Source: Pseudoalteromonas caenipelagi (lineage in GTDB: Bacteria; Pseudomonadota; Gammaproteobacteria; Enterobacterales; Alteromonadaceae). Taken from it: a DNA stretch of 64,000 bases. The first letter of the stretch is position 1; the number at the start of each line of letters is the position of its first letter. Below are positions 54,332 to 62,137 of the stretch, in pieces. The notes beneath the pieces are model-generated. The model worked only from the letters and a program-made list of their open reading frames with translations. It searched no databases and was not told the DNA's origin. The stretch is taken from contig NZ_JABBPG010000004.1 in assembly GCF_013140855.1 (NCBI RefSeq), forward strand, positions 248,001 through 312,000. Reading direction: 5' to 3'. Position numbers and translations under genes: made by a program.

Positions 54332-54934
54332 ATGCGCTTACCCTCAACCTATGCTCTAGATAAAGAATCGATAAAACTCAACGCTTATAGACTATTGTGC
54401 CATTTTTATGCAAATAAGGAGATTGCTAGGAGTGTCGACCCAGATAATAGAGATGACCCGTTCGCAAAACTGGAAGATTGCTATTTTCATAGAGAAATGA
54501 GTAAGCTACTAATAGATATAGCGATATCCCTAAGAATATTAGATGACCAAATGTCTAAAGCAGATGAAGCCTCAGATGAGGTTATCGCATATAACAGAAG
54601 AAAGACTGAAGTTAACAGGAAGTATAGCTGTATGATGTTTGACGATATGTCGTTAAGGGAAGTTTGCAACAAGATAATCCACGCTGAAGTCGTCGAGCCC
54701 CACTTTGCGGAGTCTGATGATGGGACTCACAAAATAGATAGCTTCAATTGGCTCTATTGGTCAGATTCCATGGAACAATCAGGTGATACAGACATACCAA
54801 AACCAGAACCAATAAAATGGAAATACCTAGCTAGAAGAATAAGGCTGGGCGGTAGGAAAGGCAAACAAAAGTGGTGGTTTTTGTTAGAAGTCCCCACCTT
54901 TGTAAACGCCATCATTGAGCTTTTGGACGAGTGA
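54332..54934 (+). CDS. Unknown cargo protein beside the right end
   Basis: A 200-residue soluble, charged protein with many paired acidic and basic residues (DPDNRDDPFAKLEDCYFHRE, LRILDDQMSKADEAS). The ATG follows a strong AAGGAG at about 54320. No family recognised. It lies between tnsA and the right end, transcribed toward glmS and ending 41 bases before the innermost TnsB site. In the older element the same slot holds a row of immunity-like genes. Confidence 0.6.
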   Translation: MRLPSTYALDKESIKLNAYRLLCHFYANKEIARSVDPDNRDDPFAKLEDCYFHREMSKLLIDIAISLRILDDQMSKADEASDEVIAYNRRKTEVNRKYSCMMFDDMSLREVCNKIIHAEVVEPHFAESDDGTHKIDSFNWLYWSDSMEQSGDTDIPKPEPIKWKYLARRIRLGGRKGKQKWWFLLEVPTFVNAIIELLDE

Positions 54935-54974
54935 ACCAAGTACACCGGTTATTGCCGTATACTCAACTTCATTA

Positions 54975-55040
54975 GTATGAAACTTTATTACTTAGGATGA
55001 TACTTTAATACTTGGGATGAAACTTTATTCCTAAGTTACA
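54975..55040. mobile_element. Right end of intact Tn7-family element
   Basis: Three repeats at an exact 20-base period (starts 54975, 54995 and 55015; core ATGAAACTTTATT with variants), then CTAAGTTACA. The end ACA (55038-55040) is followed by the ACAAA duplication. Tn7's own right end has four packed sites; only three clear ones are seen here. Confidence 0.88.
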
Positions 55041-55045
55041 ACAAA
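55041..55045. repeat. 5-bp target-site duplication (right copy)
   Basis: ACAAA, identical to 38677-38681. Its last three bases belong to the A-run of the glmS terminator hairpin. Confidence 0.85.
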
Positions 55046-55064
55046 AGGCGCTTTCGCGCCTTTT
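55043..55064 (-). terminator. glmS transcription terminator
   Basis: AAAAGGCGC, a TTTC loop, GCGCCTTTT: a perfect 9-bp stem directly after the glmS stop, kept intact although the transposon inserted at its very foot. Confidence 0.85.
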
Positions 55065-55065
55065 C

Positions 55066-56886
55066 TTATTCTACCGTGACCGATTTTGCGAGGTTTCTCG
55101 GTTGGTCTACATCGGTGCCTTTAATCACTGCAACGTAGTACGATAGAAGCTGTAGCGGGATTGTATATACAACTGGCGCAAGGATGTCTTCTACGTGGTT
55201 CACGTTGATAACACGCATGGTGTCGTCAGATGCAAAGTGTGAGTCTTTGTCAGCAAATACGTAGATGATGCCGCCACGCGCGCGTACTTCTTCAACGTTT
55301 GATTTTAGCTTTTCAAGTAGCTCGTTGTTTGGTGCAACAACAATGATTGGCATATCAGCGTCGATCAGTGCCAATGGGCCGTGTTTAAGTTCACCTGCTG
55401 CATAGGCTTCGGCGTGAATGTATGAAATTTCTTTTAATTTCAACGCGCCTTCCATTGCGATTGGGTATTGTGAGCCACGACCTAAAAACAATGAGTGGTG
55501 CTTATCGGCAAACTCTTCCGCTAGCTCTTCAATGCCACCTGCCAGTGTTAGGGCTTCTTCTAGCTTGTTAGGTAGGGTTTTAATAGCGTTGACGATGTTG
55601 CTTTGATCTAAACCTTTTTCTTGCGCAATTGACGCTGTTAGCATCAATAAACCCACAAGTTGGGTGGTAAATGCTTTGGTTGACGCCACGCCAATTTCTG
55701 CACCCGCTTTGGTCATAAAGGCTAAGTCTGATTCACGTACTAATGATGAGCCAGGTACGTTACAAATGGTCATTGATGCCATATAACCTTGCTCTTTCGC
55801 TAAGCGCAATGCAGCTAGGGTATCTGCGGTTTCACCCGATTGTGAAATGGTTACTAACAGGCTGTTTTCGTGCACAAATGACTGGCGATAACGAAACTCT
55901 GAGGCAATTTCTACGTTACAGCTAACGCCTGCAAATTGCTCTAGCCAGTAGCGCGCTACCATGCCCGAATGGTAAGAGGTACCACAGGCGATGATCTGCA
56001 CGTGTTTTACGTCTTTAAATATCTGCTGTGCGCTGTCACCAAAGGCGTCTACTGCTACGCGGTCATTTTCAAGACGGCCTTCAAGAGTATTACGTACCGC
56101 CAGTGGTTGCTCGTAAATTTCTTTGAGCATGTAGTGGCGGTATTCGCCTTTGCCTGAGTTATCTTGGGTGATGTTAGACTCAACTACTTCACGCTCAACC
56201 AGCTGGCCATTGATGTCGTAAATTTCAACGCTGTCGCGGGTAATGCGTGCTACATCGCCTTCTTCTAAAAAGATAAAGTTGCGTGTTACAGGCAATAGTG
56301 CAAGTTGATCAGAAGCAATAAAGTTTTCGCCAAGTCCTAAACCAATAACCAGCGGGCTGCCCGAGCGTGCCACTATCATTTCTTGATCGTTGGCTTTGTC
56401 AAACACAACCGTGCCGTACGCACCTTCTAGCTGTTTTACCGCCGCTTTTACTGCGTCTAACAAGCTGTCGTGTTGTTGGCGAAGTTGGTGAATAAGGTGC
56501 ACCATTACTTCAGTATCGGTGTCTGATAAAAATTCGTAACCATCACCTTTTAGCGCATCACGAAGCGGTGCATGGTTTTCAATGATACCGTTGTGAACTA
56601 ACGCAATTTCGCTGTTTGATACATGTGGGTGGGCGTTGTTTTCTGTTACTCCGCCATGGGTTGCCCAGCGTGTGTGTGCAATACCCGTTGTACCTTTTAC
56701 CGCAGCCTTTTCAAGGGCTTGCTCTAGGTTAACCACCTTACCCACGGCTTTTACAGTATTTAATGTATTAGCCAAGCTCAGCGCTACCCCTGCCGAGTCG
56801 TAGCCACGGTATTCAAGGCGCTTTAGGCCTTCAATCAAAATTTTGTTTACTGGGCGTTCTGCAACCGCCCCTACAATACCACACAT
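55066..56886 (-). CDS. glmS: Glutamine-fructose-6-phosphate aminotransferase
   Basis: A 606-residue enzyme that makes glucosamine-6-phosphate from fructose-6-phosphate and glutamine, the first step to peptidoglycan and LPS amino sugars. I chose the start at 56886 because it gives MCGIVG, placing the catalytic Cys second so that it becomes the free N-terminus; a frame six codons longer would not allow this. The N-terminal glutaminase has HTRWATHG and NAHPH; the two SIS domains carry ACGTSYHSG and [10 protein letters not shown]. The C-terminus LAKSVTVE is the usual end, and its coding region is the TnsD-binding attTn7 target. It is downstream of a DeoR-type regulator gene. Confidence 0.97.
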   Translation of the reverse strand: MCGIVGAVAERPVNKILIEGLKRLEYRGYDSAGVALSLANTLNTVKAVGKVVNLEQALEKAAVKGTTGIAHTRWATHGGVTENNAHPHVSNSEIALVHNGIIENHAPLRDALKGDGYEFLSDTDTEVMVHLIHQLRQQHDSLLDAVKAAVKQLEGAYGTVVFDKANDQEMIVARSGSPLVIGLGLGENFIASDQLALLPVTRNFIFLEEGDVARITRDSVEIYDINGQLVEREVVESNITQDNSGKGEYRHYMLKEIYEQPLAVRNTLEGRLENDRVAVDAFGDSAQQIFKDVKHVQIIACGTSYHSGMVARYWLEQFAGVSCNVEIASEFRYRQSFVHENSLLVTISQSGETADTLAALRLAKEQGYMASMTICNVPGSSLVRESDLAFMTKAGAEIGVASTKAFTTQLVGLLMLTASIAQEKGLDQSNIVNAIKTLPNKLEEALTLAGGIEELAEEFADKHHSLFLGRGSQYPIAMEGALKLKEISYIHAEAYAAGELKHGPLALIDADMPIIVVAPNNELLEKLKSNVEEVRARGGIIYVFADKDSHFASDDTMRVINVNHVEDILAPVVYTIPLQLLSYYVAVIKGTDVDQPRNLAKSVTVE

Positions 56887-56971
56887 AATTTCTCCATTTT
56901 GCACGTGAAGTGTGTTGTCATAATGATGTTTACTGCGTACGGTGTTGTCGTATGTACGCAGCGTTAAATTT

Positions 56972-57739
56972 TTAAACGCTTGCGCGAATTACTGTTACGC
57001 CACTGCTTTCAATGATTTGGCACTGCTCCAACGCTAAATTGTCGTCGGTTATTAAGGTCGTTACTTGTGACCAAGGCAGCTCTAGGTTGGGAATTTTGCG
57101 CCCCACTTTGTCTGATTCCACCAGTACGATAACTTCTCGGGCAGATTCGGCCATAACTTGGCTTAAACCTACTAGCTCGTTAAAAGTCGTTGTACCACGC
57201 GCCACATCAATGCCATCGGCGCCTATAAATAGTTGGTCAAAGTCGTATGAGCGTAAAACTTTTTCTGCCACCTGCCCCTGAAATGACTCTGAATGTGGGT
57301 CCCAAGTGCCTCCGGTCATCAAAAGCGTTGGTTCATTTTCAAGTGATAACAGTCGGTTTGCTATGTTCATTGCATTGGTCATCACCACCAGTCCGTGCTT
57401 GTTAGCAAGTTCAGGGATCATCGCAGCTGTGGTTCTACCGCTATCGATAATGATGCGGTTATGATCTTTAATCAGGTTAGCAGCCGCTTTAGCAATGGCC
57501 ATTTTACGCAGTGAGTCGCGCTTATCGTTGCTTTTTGCCACGATCTCTTGCGGTAATGCCACAGCACCACCATAGCGGCGCAGCAACAATCCGCTTTTTT
57601 CCAACGCGGTTAAATCCTTTCGAATCGTAACTTCTGACGTTTCAAACTCAGCGGCCAATGCATCCACACTCACTTCACCGCATTCGTTTACTTTCGATAA
57701 GATGGTATGGCGTCTTTGCTGGGTGTTTCGTTTCGTCAT
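56972..57739 (-). CDS. DeoR/GlpR-family transcriptional regulator
   Basis: A 255-residue DeoR-family repressor. It has an N-terminal helix-turn-helix ([40 protein letters not shown]) and a C-terminal sugar-phosphate sensor domain ([30 protein letters not shown]). It is encoded 85 bases upstream of glmS in the same direction, so it most likely senses an amino-sugar phosphate and controls glmS or itself. This gene pair is common in Alteromonadales and Vibrionales. Confidence 0.88.
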   Translation of the reverse strand: MTKRNTQQRRHTILSKVNECGEVSVDALAAEFETSEVTIRKDLTALEKSGLLLRRYGGAVALPQEIVAKSNDKRDSLRKMAIAKAAANLIKDHNRIIIDSGRTTAAMIPELANKHGLVVMTNAMNIANRLLSLENEPTLLMTGGTWDPHSESFQGQVAEKVLRSYDFDQLFIGADGIDVARGTTTFNELVGLSQVMAESAREVIVLVESDKVGRKIPNLELPWSQVTTLITDDNLALEQCQIIESSGVTVIRASV

Positions 57740-57961
57740 ATTTCGTTTGACTAAGTTTCGATTCGTAATTTACGCATAGTTTAAACGAAACTTATAAGTT
57801 TTGACAACTTTGATCTAAAATTCTTTCGCTTTGTATAAAAAGCAGTGAGGTAGACACGACCTTCAGCATCCGTTCAGATTAAAAAATTTACAGTGAACAC
57901 CCATTATAGGTACAATTAGATACTACTAACATTAAATACGCTATCAAAAGGATTAGAATGT

Positions 57962-59275
57962 ATGCGTAACCAAAAATATGCTTTGCTCGCTGTAATAACG
58001 GCTCTCACCAGCGCTTGTGGCGGCTCAGGATCTGATGCAAAACTTGTTGATATTGTTAAAAAAGCCAAACAAGAAACGCCCAAAAAAAATGTCCCCTCAC
58101 CTCCACCGGTCCCAGCGCCGGCATTAGAGGCCAAAGCAATAGCAACCGGCACTAACTCAATTGGACAAATAATCATACTCGACGGGCTAGAGAGTCAAAT
58201 CTACGACGGTGTTACGCCTCAGTGGCAATGGCTAGAAAGACCACAAGGTAGTCAAGCCAAACTTATCAACGCCACATCATTGCGCGCGCAATTTATGGTA
58301 GACAAAGCCGGTAACTATAAAGCGCAATTAACATTGACCGATAGCGATGGTAATACCTCATCAACCGAGGCCAGCATAACGATAGAGGCACCCAATAAAA
58401 ATACTCTCCCTCGAGCTAGTTTTCAATTAGCAAATGCCAGCGTACTGATTAACCAGTCACTTGAGTTAGATGGCACGGCCAGCTCAGACGCCGATGGTGA
58501 TACTCTGAGCTACTTGTGGAAAGTAAGTTACTCTACCGATAATGCTATGTTTTCGCTACAAAACCACTTATCGGCTAAAGCGAACTTTTCTGCGCAAGCG
58601 GCGGGTATGTACAATATTTCACTCACAGTGAATGATGGCCAAGCGCACCATACGTTAAGTAGAACATTACAAGTGGTAGACGCCAATCACACACCAACTT
58701 TAACGCGTATTGAGCAAACTCATAATGAAGTTTACCCAAATGAGTCTGTGTATTTTACGGCCTACGCTGAAGACCTAGACAGTGACCCTATCTCATATCA
58801 ATGGCGTATTGTCAGCCGCCCAGCAAATAGCAGTGCCATTATTCAAAACGAGTACACAAAACAAGCCTACATTGTATTTGATGAAATAGGCGAATACGTC
58901 GTGGAGGCAGTTGTCTCTGACGACCTATCACATAGCGAAGCCAAGCGCGCGTATGTTAAGGTTATTGCGCGACCAACAATCCCCTCTAAAAACAAAGCGC
59001 CTTATTTAGGTGCCATCAATATCAGTGCTAACCCAAAGCCCAACCAACCAATCACACTCACTGTCAAAGGAGATGACCCAGATGGTGACCCGATTACTTA
59101 TCGATGGGTTATGCAAACGCCAGCGAAAGGGTCAACCTATTCTTTTTCTAATACAACAGAGGCTGAAGTAGAACTGACCGTTGATAAAGCAGGCTGGTAC
59201 TTACTGCATGTATACGCCAGTGATGGACAACTGGAGTCAGCGTTTCCTAGTACAACGATTGTCGTTGTAAAATAA
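57962..59275 (+). CDS. Lipoprotein with PKD/Ig-like repeats
   Basis: A 437-residue lipoprotein. The signal ends in LTSACGGSGS. A proline-rich linker is followed by about four PKD-type domains, each with the sequence pattern of a Asp-Gly or SDADGD turn and a Tyr-x-Trp strand (SSDADGDTLSYLWKV, AEDLDSDPISYQWRI, GDDPDGDPITYRWVM). Such repeats make extended surface stalks that bind polysaccharide or proteins. No enzyme domain is attached, so it may be a structural or adhesion protein of the outer membrane. It is divergent from the DeoR regulator. Confidence 0.85.
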   Translation: MRNQKYALLAVITALTSACGGSGSDAKLVDIVKKAKQETPKKNVPSPPPVPAPALEAKAIATGTNSIGQIIILDGLESQIYDGVTPQWQWLERPQGSQAKLINATSLRAQFMVDKAGNYKAQLTLTDSDGNTSSTEASITIEAPNKNTLPRASFQLANASVLINQSLELDGTASSDADGDTLSYLWKVSYSTDNAMFSLQNHLSAKANFSAQAAGMYNISLTVNDGQAHHTLSRTLQVVDANHTPTLTRIEQTHNEVYPNESVYFTAYAEDLDSDPISYQWRIVSRPANSSAIIQNEYTKQAYIVFDEIGEYVVEAVVSDDLSHSEAKRAYVKVIARPTIPSKNKAPYLGAINISANPKPNQPITLTVKGDDPDGDPITYRWVMQTPAKGSTYSFSNTTEAEVELTVDKAGWYLLHVYASDGQLESAFPSTTIVVVK

Positions 59276-59278
59276 AAA

Positions 59279-59296
59279 AGCAGGCTTGCGCCTGCT
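59279..59296 (-). terminator. Terminator between convergent genes
   Basis: AGCAGGC, loop TTGC, GCCTGCT. The T-run (TTTTTTATTTT) follows on the minus strand, so it ends the DUF6482-like gene, and it may also stop the PKD lipoprotein transcript. Confidence 0.75.
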
Positions 59297-59315
59297 ACCC
59301 AAACAGGAGGAGGGA

Positions 59316-59612
59316 TTAATGGAGAAGATTTAAACTGGTCTTTACATTGCCCACTGATGCAGAGGCAACCATTTCGTCATAGGCGCTTTGCATCTCGAAA
59401 GTCGCTGACGTAACGCCCATACTGGCTAGCATTACTTCGGCTTCTCGCAAGGAATTAAAGGTCATGGTTTTACCTTTAGCATCACTTAGCAAGTGGTAGT
59501 TTCCTTGCGAATCAATACCACCGGCTAAGTAATGATTAGAATCTGCATAACTTAATATAACGGCTTCAAGTATTTGCTGGTTTAGTTGAGCTTTCAATTC
59601 ATTTACGCGCAT
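59316..59612 (-). CDS. DUF6482-like small protein
   Basis: A 98-residue soluble protein starting MRVNELKAQLNQQILEAVIL, with the later segment YHLLSDAKGKTMTFNSLREA and the ending FEMQSAYDEMVA. This resembles the DUF6482 family of small gammaproteobacterial proteins (assignment from pattern memory). I chose ATG 59612 over the longer frame to 59687 because GGCAGGTG precedes it and it matches the family's usual beginning. No function is known. It is convergent with the PKD lipoprotein gene. Confidence 0.65.
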   Translation of the reverse strand: MRVNELKAQLNQQILEAVILSYADSNHYLAGGIDSQGNYHLLSDAKGKTMTFNSLREAEVMLASMGVTSATFEMQSAYDEMVASASVGNVKTSLNLLH

Positions 59613-59841
59613 ATCAAAACACCTGCCTTCTTTAGTTTGCTTAAATTTTAAACGACTGATAAGGACTTTTAGATCAGTGGCGATCAAAGTTTTTATTCAA
59701 CATTGTGTTCAGTGTCATGGTTTTGTAATAGGGGCTTATTAGGCTGGTTTAGTTGTATCTGCGTCTGAATCAAATTAGCTGCAGTAATAAATAAGTTAGG
59801 CGCTGCAAACCCCAATGATGAATGAGGTAAGAAGGAAGATC

Positions 59842-61125
59842 ATGAGAAGAATTGTTGTGACTGGCATCGGCGCTATTTCTCCAATTGGTAATTCGGCACA
59901 AGACAGCTTTAAAAACTTGCTGCAGGGGAAGCATGGTATTCGACCTATTGAACACTTTGACCCCGAGCTGTTTGCCTGCAAAACGTCCTTTGCCGCCCAA
60001 GTGAATGCTAATTTAGACCCCGCAACGCTTGCGCCGTTTAAACACATGGATGACAGCACCCGCACTAAGTTATTAAAAAAACTAGACCGTCACCAACTCT
60101 TTGCCATGATAGCAGCTGCTGAAGCAATCACTGAAGCGGGCCTTGATAAAATCACTCAAGAGCAGCAACTACACCGCATTGGTGTTAACATTGCCACAGG
60201 TGTCGGCGGGCTCAATAGCCTAGAAATTTGCGCTGGCAAAGCTGTTAAGGGTAAAAAACAATCGCCTTTTGGTAACTTGATGTTTTTACCCAACTTGGCA
60301 GCAGGCTATGTGGCCAGTCACTGGAATTTTGGTGGCCCTAATAATTCGCATTCAACGGCATGTGCGGCGAGTGCCCATTCAATCATTGATGCCTGTAATG
60401 CGATTAAAAGCGGCGAGGCCGAAATCATCGTAGCCGGCGGTGCGGAGGCGTCGGTCACCCCCGTGGGGATCTCAACCTTTAACGCGCAAAATGCGCTATC
60501 CACCAGAAATGATGACCCTCAAGGTGCATCTAGGCCCTTTACACAAGACAGAGACGGTTTTGTTATGGGAGAAGGCGCAGCCTGTTTAGTGTTAGAAGAA
60601 TACGACCATGCGATCACCCGTGGTGCGCATGTGTATTGTGAAATCGTTGGCTTTGGCCGAACCAGTGATGGATATACTGGGCAAGCACTCAGCGCGCCCC
60701 ACCCTCAAGGTTTAGGGGCACAACGTGCCATGCAAACGGCGCTCAATATGGCTGATATCAATACTACAGAAATTGACTATATCAATGCACACAGTACCAG
60801 CACAGCAGCAGATAGCATTGAGGTTATGGCAATCAAAAACGCATTTACCGACCATGCCAAGCATATTGCGGTGTCGGGCACTAAGTCGCAAACAGGCCAT
60901 TTACTCGGGGCTGCGGCTGCTATCGAAGCGGTATTTACCGTACTGGCACTAAAACATCAAACCTTGCCTTATACCTTGAATCTCACCCCTGACAACGTGG
61001 ACGCAAAATGCCAAGGCATTGATTTAATAATGAAAAAGCCAATGCAAAAACCCGTTCGTTATGCCTTATCTAACTCATTTGGTTTTGGTGGTACTAACGC
61101 ATCACTGGCTTTTAAAGGATTTTAG
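59842..61125 (+). CDS. Beta-ketoacyl-ACP synthase (FabF/KAS II-like)
   Basis: A 427-residue condensing enzyme of usual FabF length. The nucleophile Cys174 is in STACAASAHS, His317 in NAHSTST, and His in GTKSQTGHLLG; SFGFGGTNAS is near the C-terminus. ATG 59842 follows AAGGAAG. It elongates acyl-ACP with malonyl-ACP. The His motif reads NAHSTST instead of the common NAHGTST, so it may be a specialised paralogue rather than the housekeeping enzyme. It is not in a fab operon; a LytTR regulator gene follows. Confidence 0.88.
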   Translation: MRRIVVTGIGAISPIGNSAQDSFKNLLQGKHGIRPIEHFDPELFACKTSFAAQVNANLDPATLAPFKHMDDSTRTKLLKKLDRHQLFAMIAAAEAITEAGLDKITQEQQLHRIGVNIATGVGGLNSLEICAGKAVKGKKQSPFGNLMFLPNLAAGYVASHWNFGGPNNSHSTACAASAHSIIDACNAIKSGEAEIIVAGGAEASVTPVGISTFNAQNALSTRNDDPQGASRPFTQDRDGFVMGEGAACLVLEEYDHAITRGAHVYCEIVGFGRTSDGYTGQALSAPHPQGLGAQRAMQTALNMADINTTEIDYINAHSTSTAADSIEVMAIKNAFTDHAKHIAVSGTKSQTGHLLGAAAAIEAVFTVLALKHQTLPYTLNLTPDNVDAKCQGIDLIMKKPMQKPVRYALSNSFGFGGTNASLAFKGF

Positions 61126-61216
61126 CTACAACACAGTCATTGTAGGCAATGCAATTTGCCTGCAATTGTCTTGCATCTAGTCTCTATCGATTTAAAATAC
61201 CTTTATTTGATACGCA

Positions 61217-62002
61217 GTGCCCCGCATGCAAGAGCTCAAAGCGCATATCAGCAAGCCCAAACAACGGACTAAATATCAGTGGCTACTCAGTGCTTTAGCG
61301 TGGAGTGCTATTATCTTGGTACTCAGTGCCATTGAGGGCACACACGATTTACTGGTTGCAGCTGACAAACAATACAGCAATCCATGGTGGTGGGCACTGC
61401 AAGAGTGGTGTATCTGGTACCTGCTCTCGCCCATAACCTTTATGTTATTAGATAAACTACAACAGCAAAATCTACTCAATCAAAAAGGCTATTTGCTAAC
61501 TCTATTACCCATGTATTGCACCGCAATGGCATATCAAGCCATTTTTGATGTGTTTGTTTATCAAGATCCGATCCCCGGTACTTTGGTGTACTTTGCCCCA
61601 TCGCATTTTCTTGTGCTGCTGATCAGTACAGCGATTTGGCATAAACTCTGGAAGCCTCCACAGTCAGAACACTTCCCGGCTATGCTACTCGTTGATCAGG
61701 GTCGACACAAAACACTGTTGGCTTTGGATGATATTGTTAATATCAATGGGGCAAGCAACTATGTTGAAATTCACACCTCAGAAGACGCCTATATCAAACG
61801 AGCAACTTTGACACATTTAGAGCAGTCTCTGCCTGCATCCTTATTTATTCGCTGTCATCGCTCTCACCTAGTAAACCTTCGCTGCATAGAACATATAGAG
61901 CGCAAACCCTCAGGCAGTGCGATGCTCCACTTAAACAACGGGCAAACTGTTCCGCTTAGCAGGCGCTACTACTCACAGGTAAAATCTTTAAGCGCAGCAT
62001 AA
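61217..62002 (+). CDS. Membrane-anchored LytTR transcriptional regulator
   Basis: A 261-residue protein. The first 140 residues hold about four membrane helices (near 23-43, 60-80, 92-110 and 125-142), the last about 100 a LytTR DNA-binding domain (LLALDDIVNINGASNYVEIH, then FIRCHRSHLVNLRCIEHIER and VPLSRRYYSQVK). The start is GTG at 61217; an ATG three codons later is possible. This membrane-LytTR layout is common in Alteromonadales, where no partner kinase is needed. The signal and target are unknown; the TonB-receptor-like gene that follows is a candidate. Confidence 0.85.
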   Translation: MPRMQELKAHISKPKQRTKYQWLLSALAWSAIILVLSAIEGTHDLLVAADKQYSNPWWWALQEWCIWYLLSPITFMLLDKLQQQNLLNQKGYLLTLLPMYCTAMAYQAIFDVFVYQDPIPGTLVYFAPSHFLVLLISTAIWHKLWKPPQSEHFPAMLLVDQGRHKTLLALDDIVNINGASNYVEIHTSEDAYIKRATLTHLEQSLPASLFIRCHRSHLVNLRCIEHIERKPSGSAMLHLNNGQTVPLSRRYYSQVKSLSAA

Positions 62003-62137
62003 TTGTCAATCAGCCTGCTTGATACAGCAGTGCATTCGTCCCAGCATAGCTCCAACTACCCCTAATATATTGTTTTATATAGTTTGATATTTTCAAATGG
62101 CGGGCAGGATCACATGGAGTAAGAGTAAAAGTACACA

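Larger units (their letters stand above)
38682..55040 (-). mobile_element. Complete Tn7-family transposon at attTn7 (TnsABCDE)
   Basis: A 16,359-bp element bounded by TGT and ACA and flanked by ACAAA duplications. The right (tnsA-proximal) end lies 25 bases downstream of the glmS stop, with tns genes oriented as in canonical Tn7 at attTn7. It carries all five genes: tnsA (endonuclease), tnsB (DDE transposase), tnsC (AAA+ ATPase), tnsD (attTn7 targeting) and tnsE (conjugal or replication-target selection). Cargo: six genes between the left end and tnsE (39133-45817) and two between tnsA and the right end (53868-54934). Confidence 0.93.
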
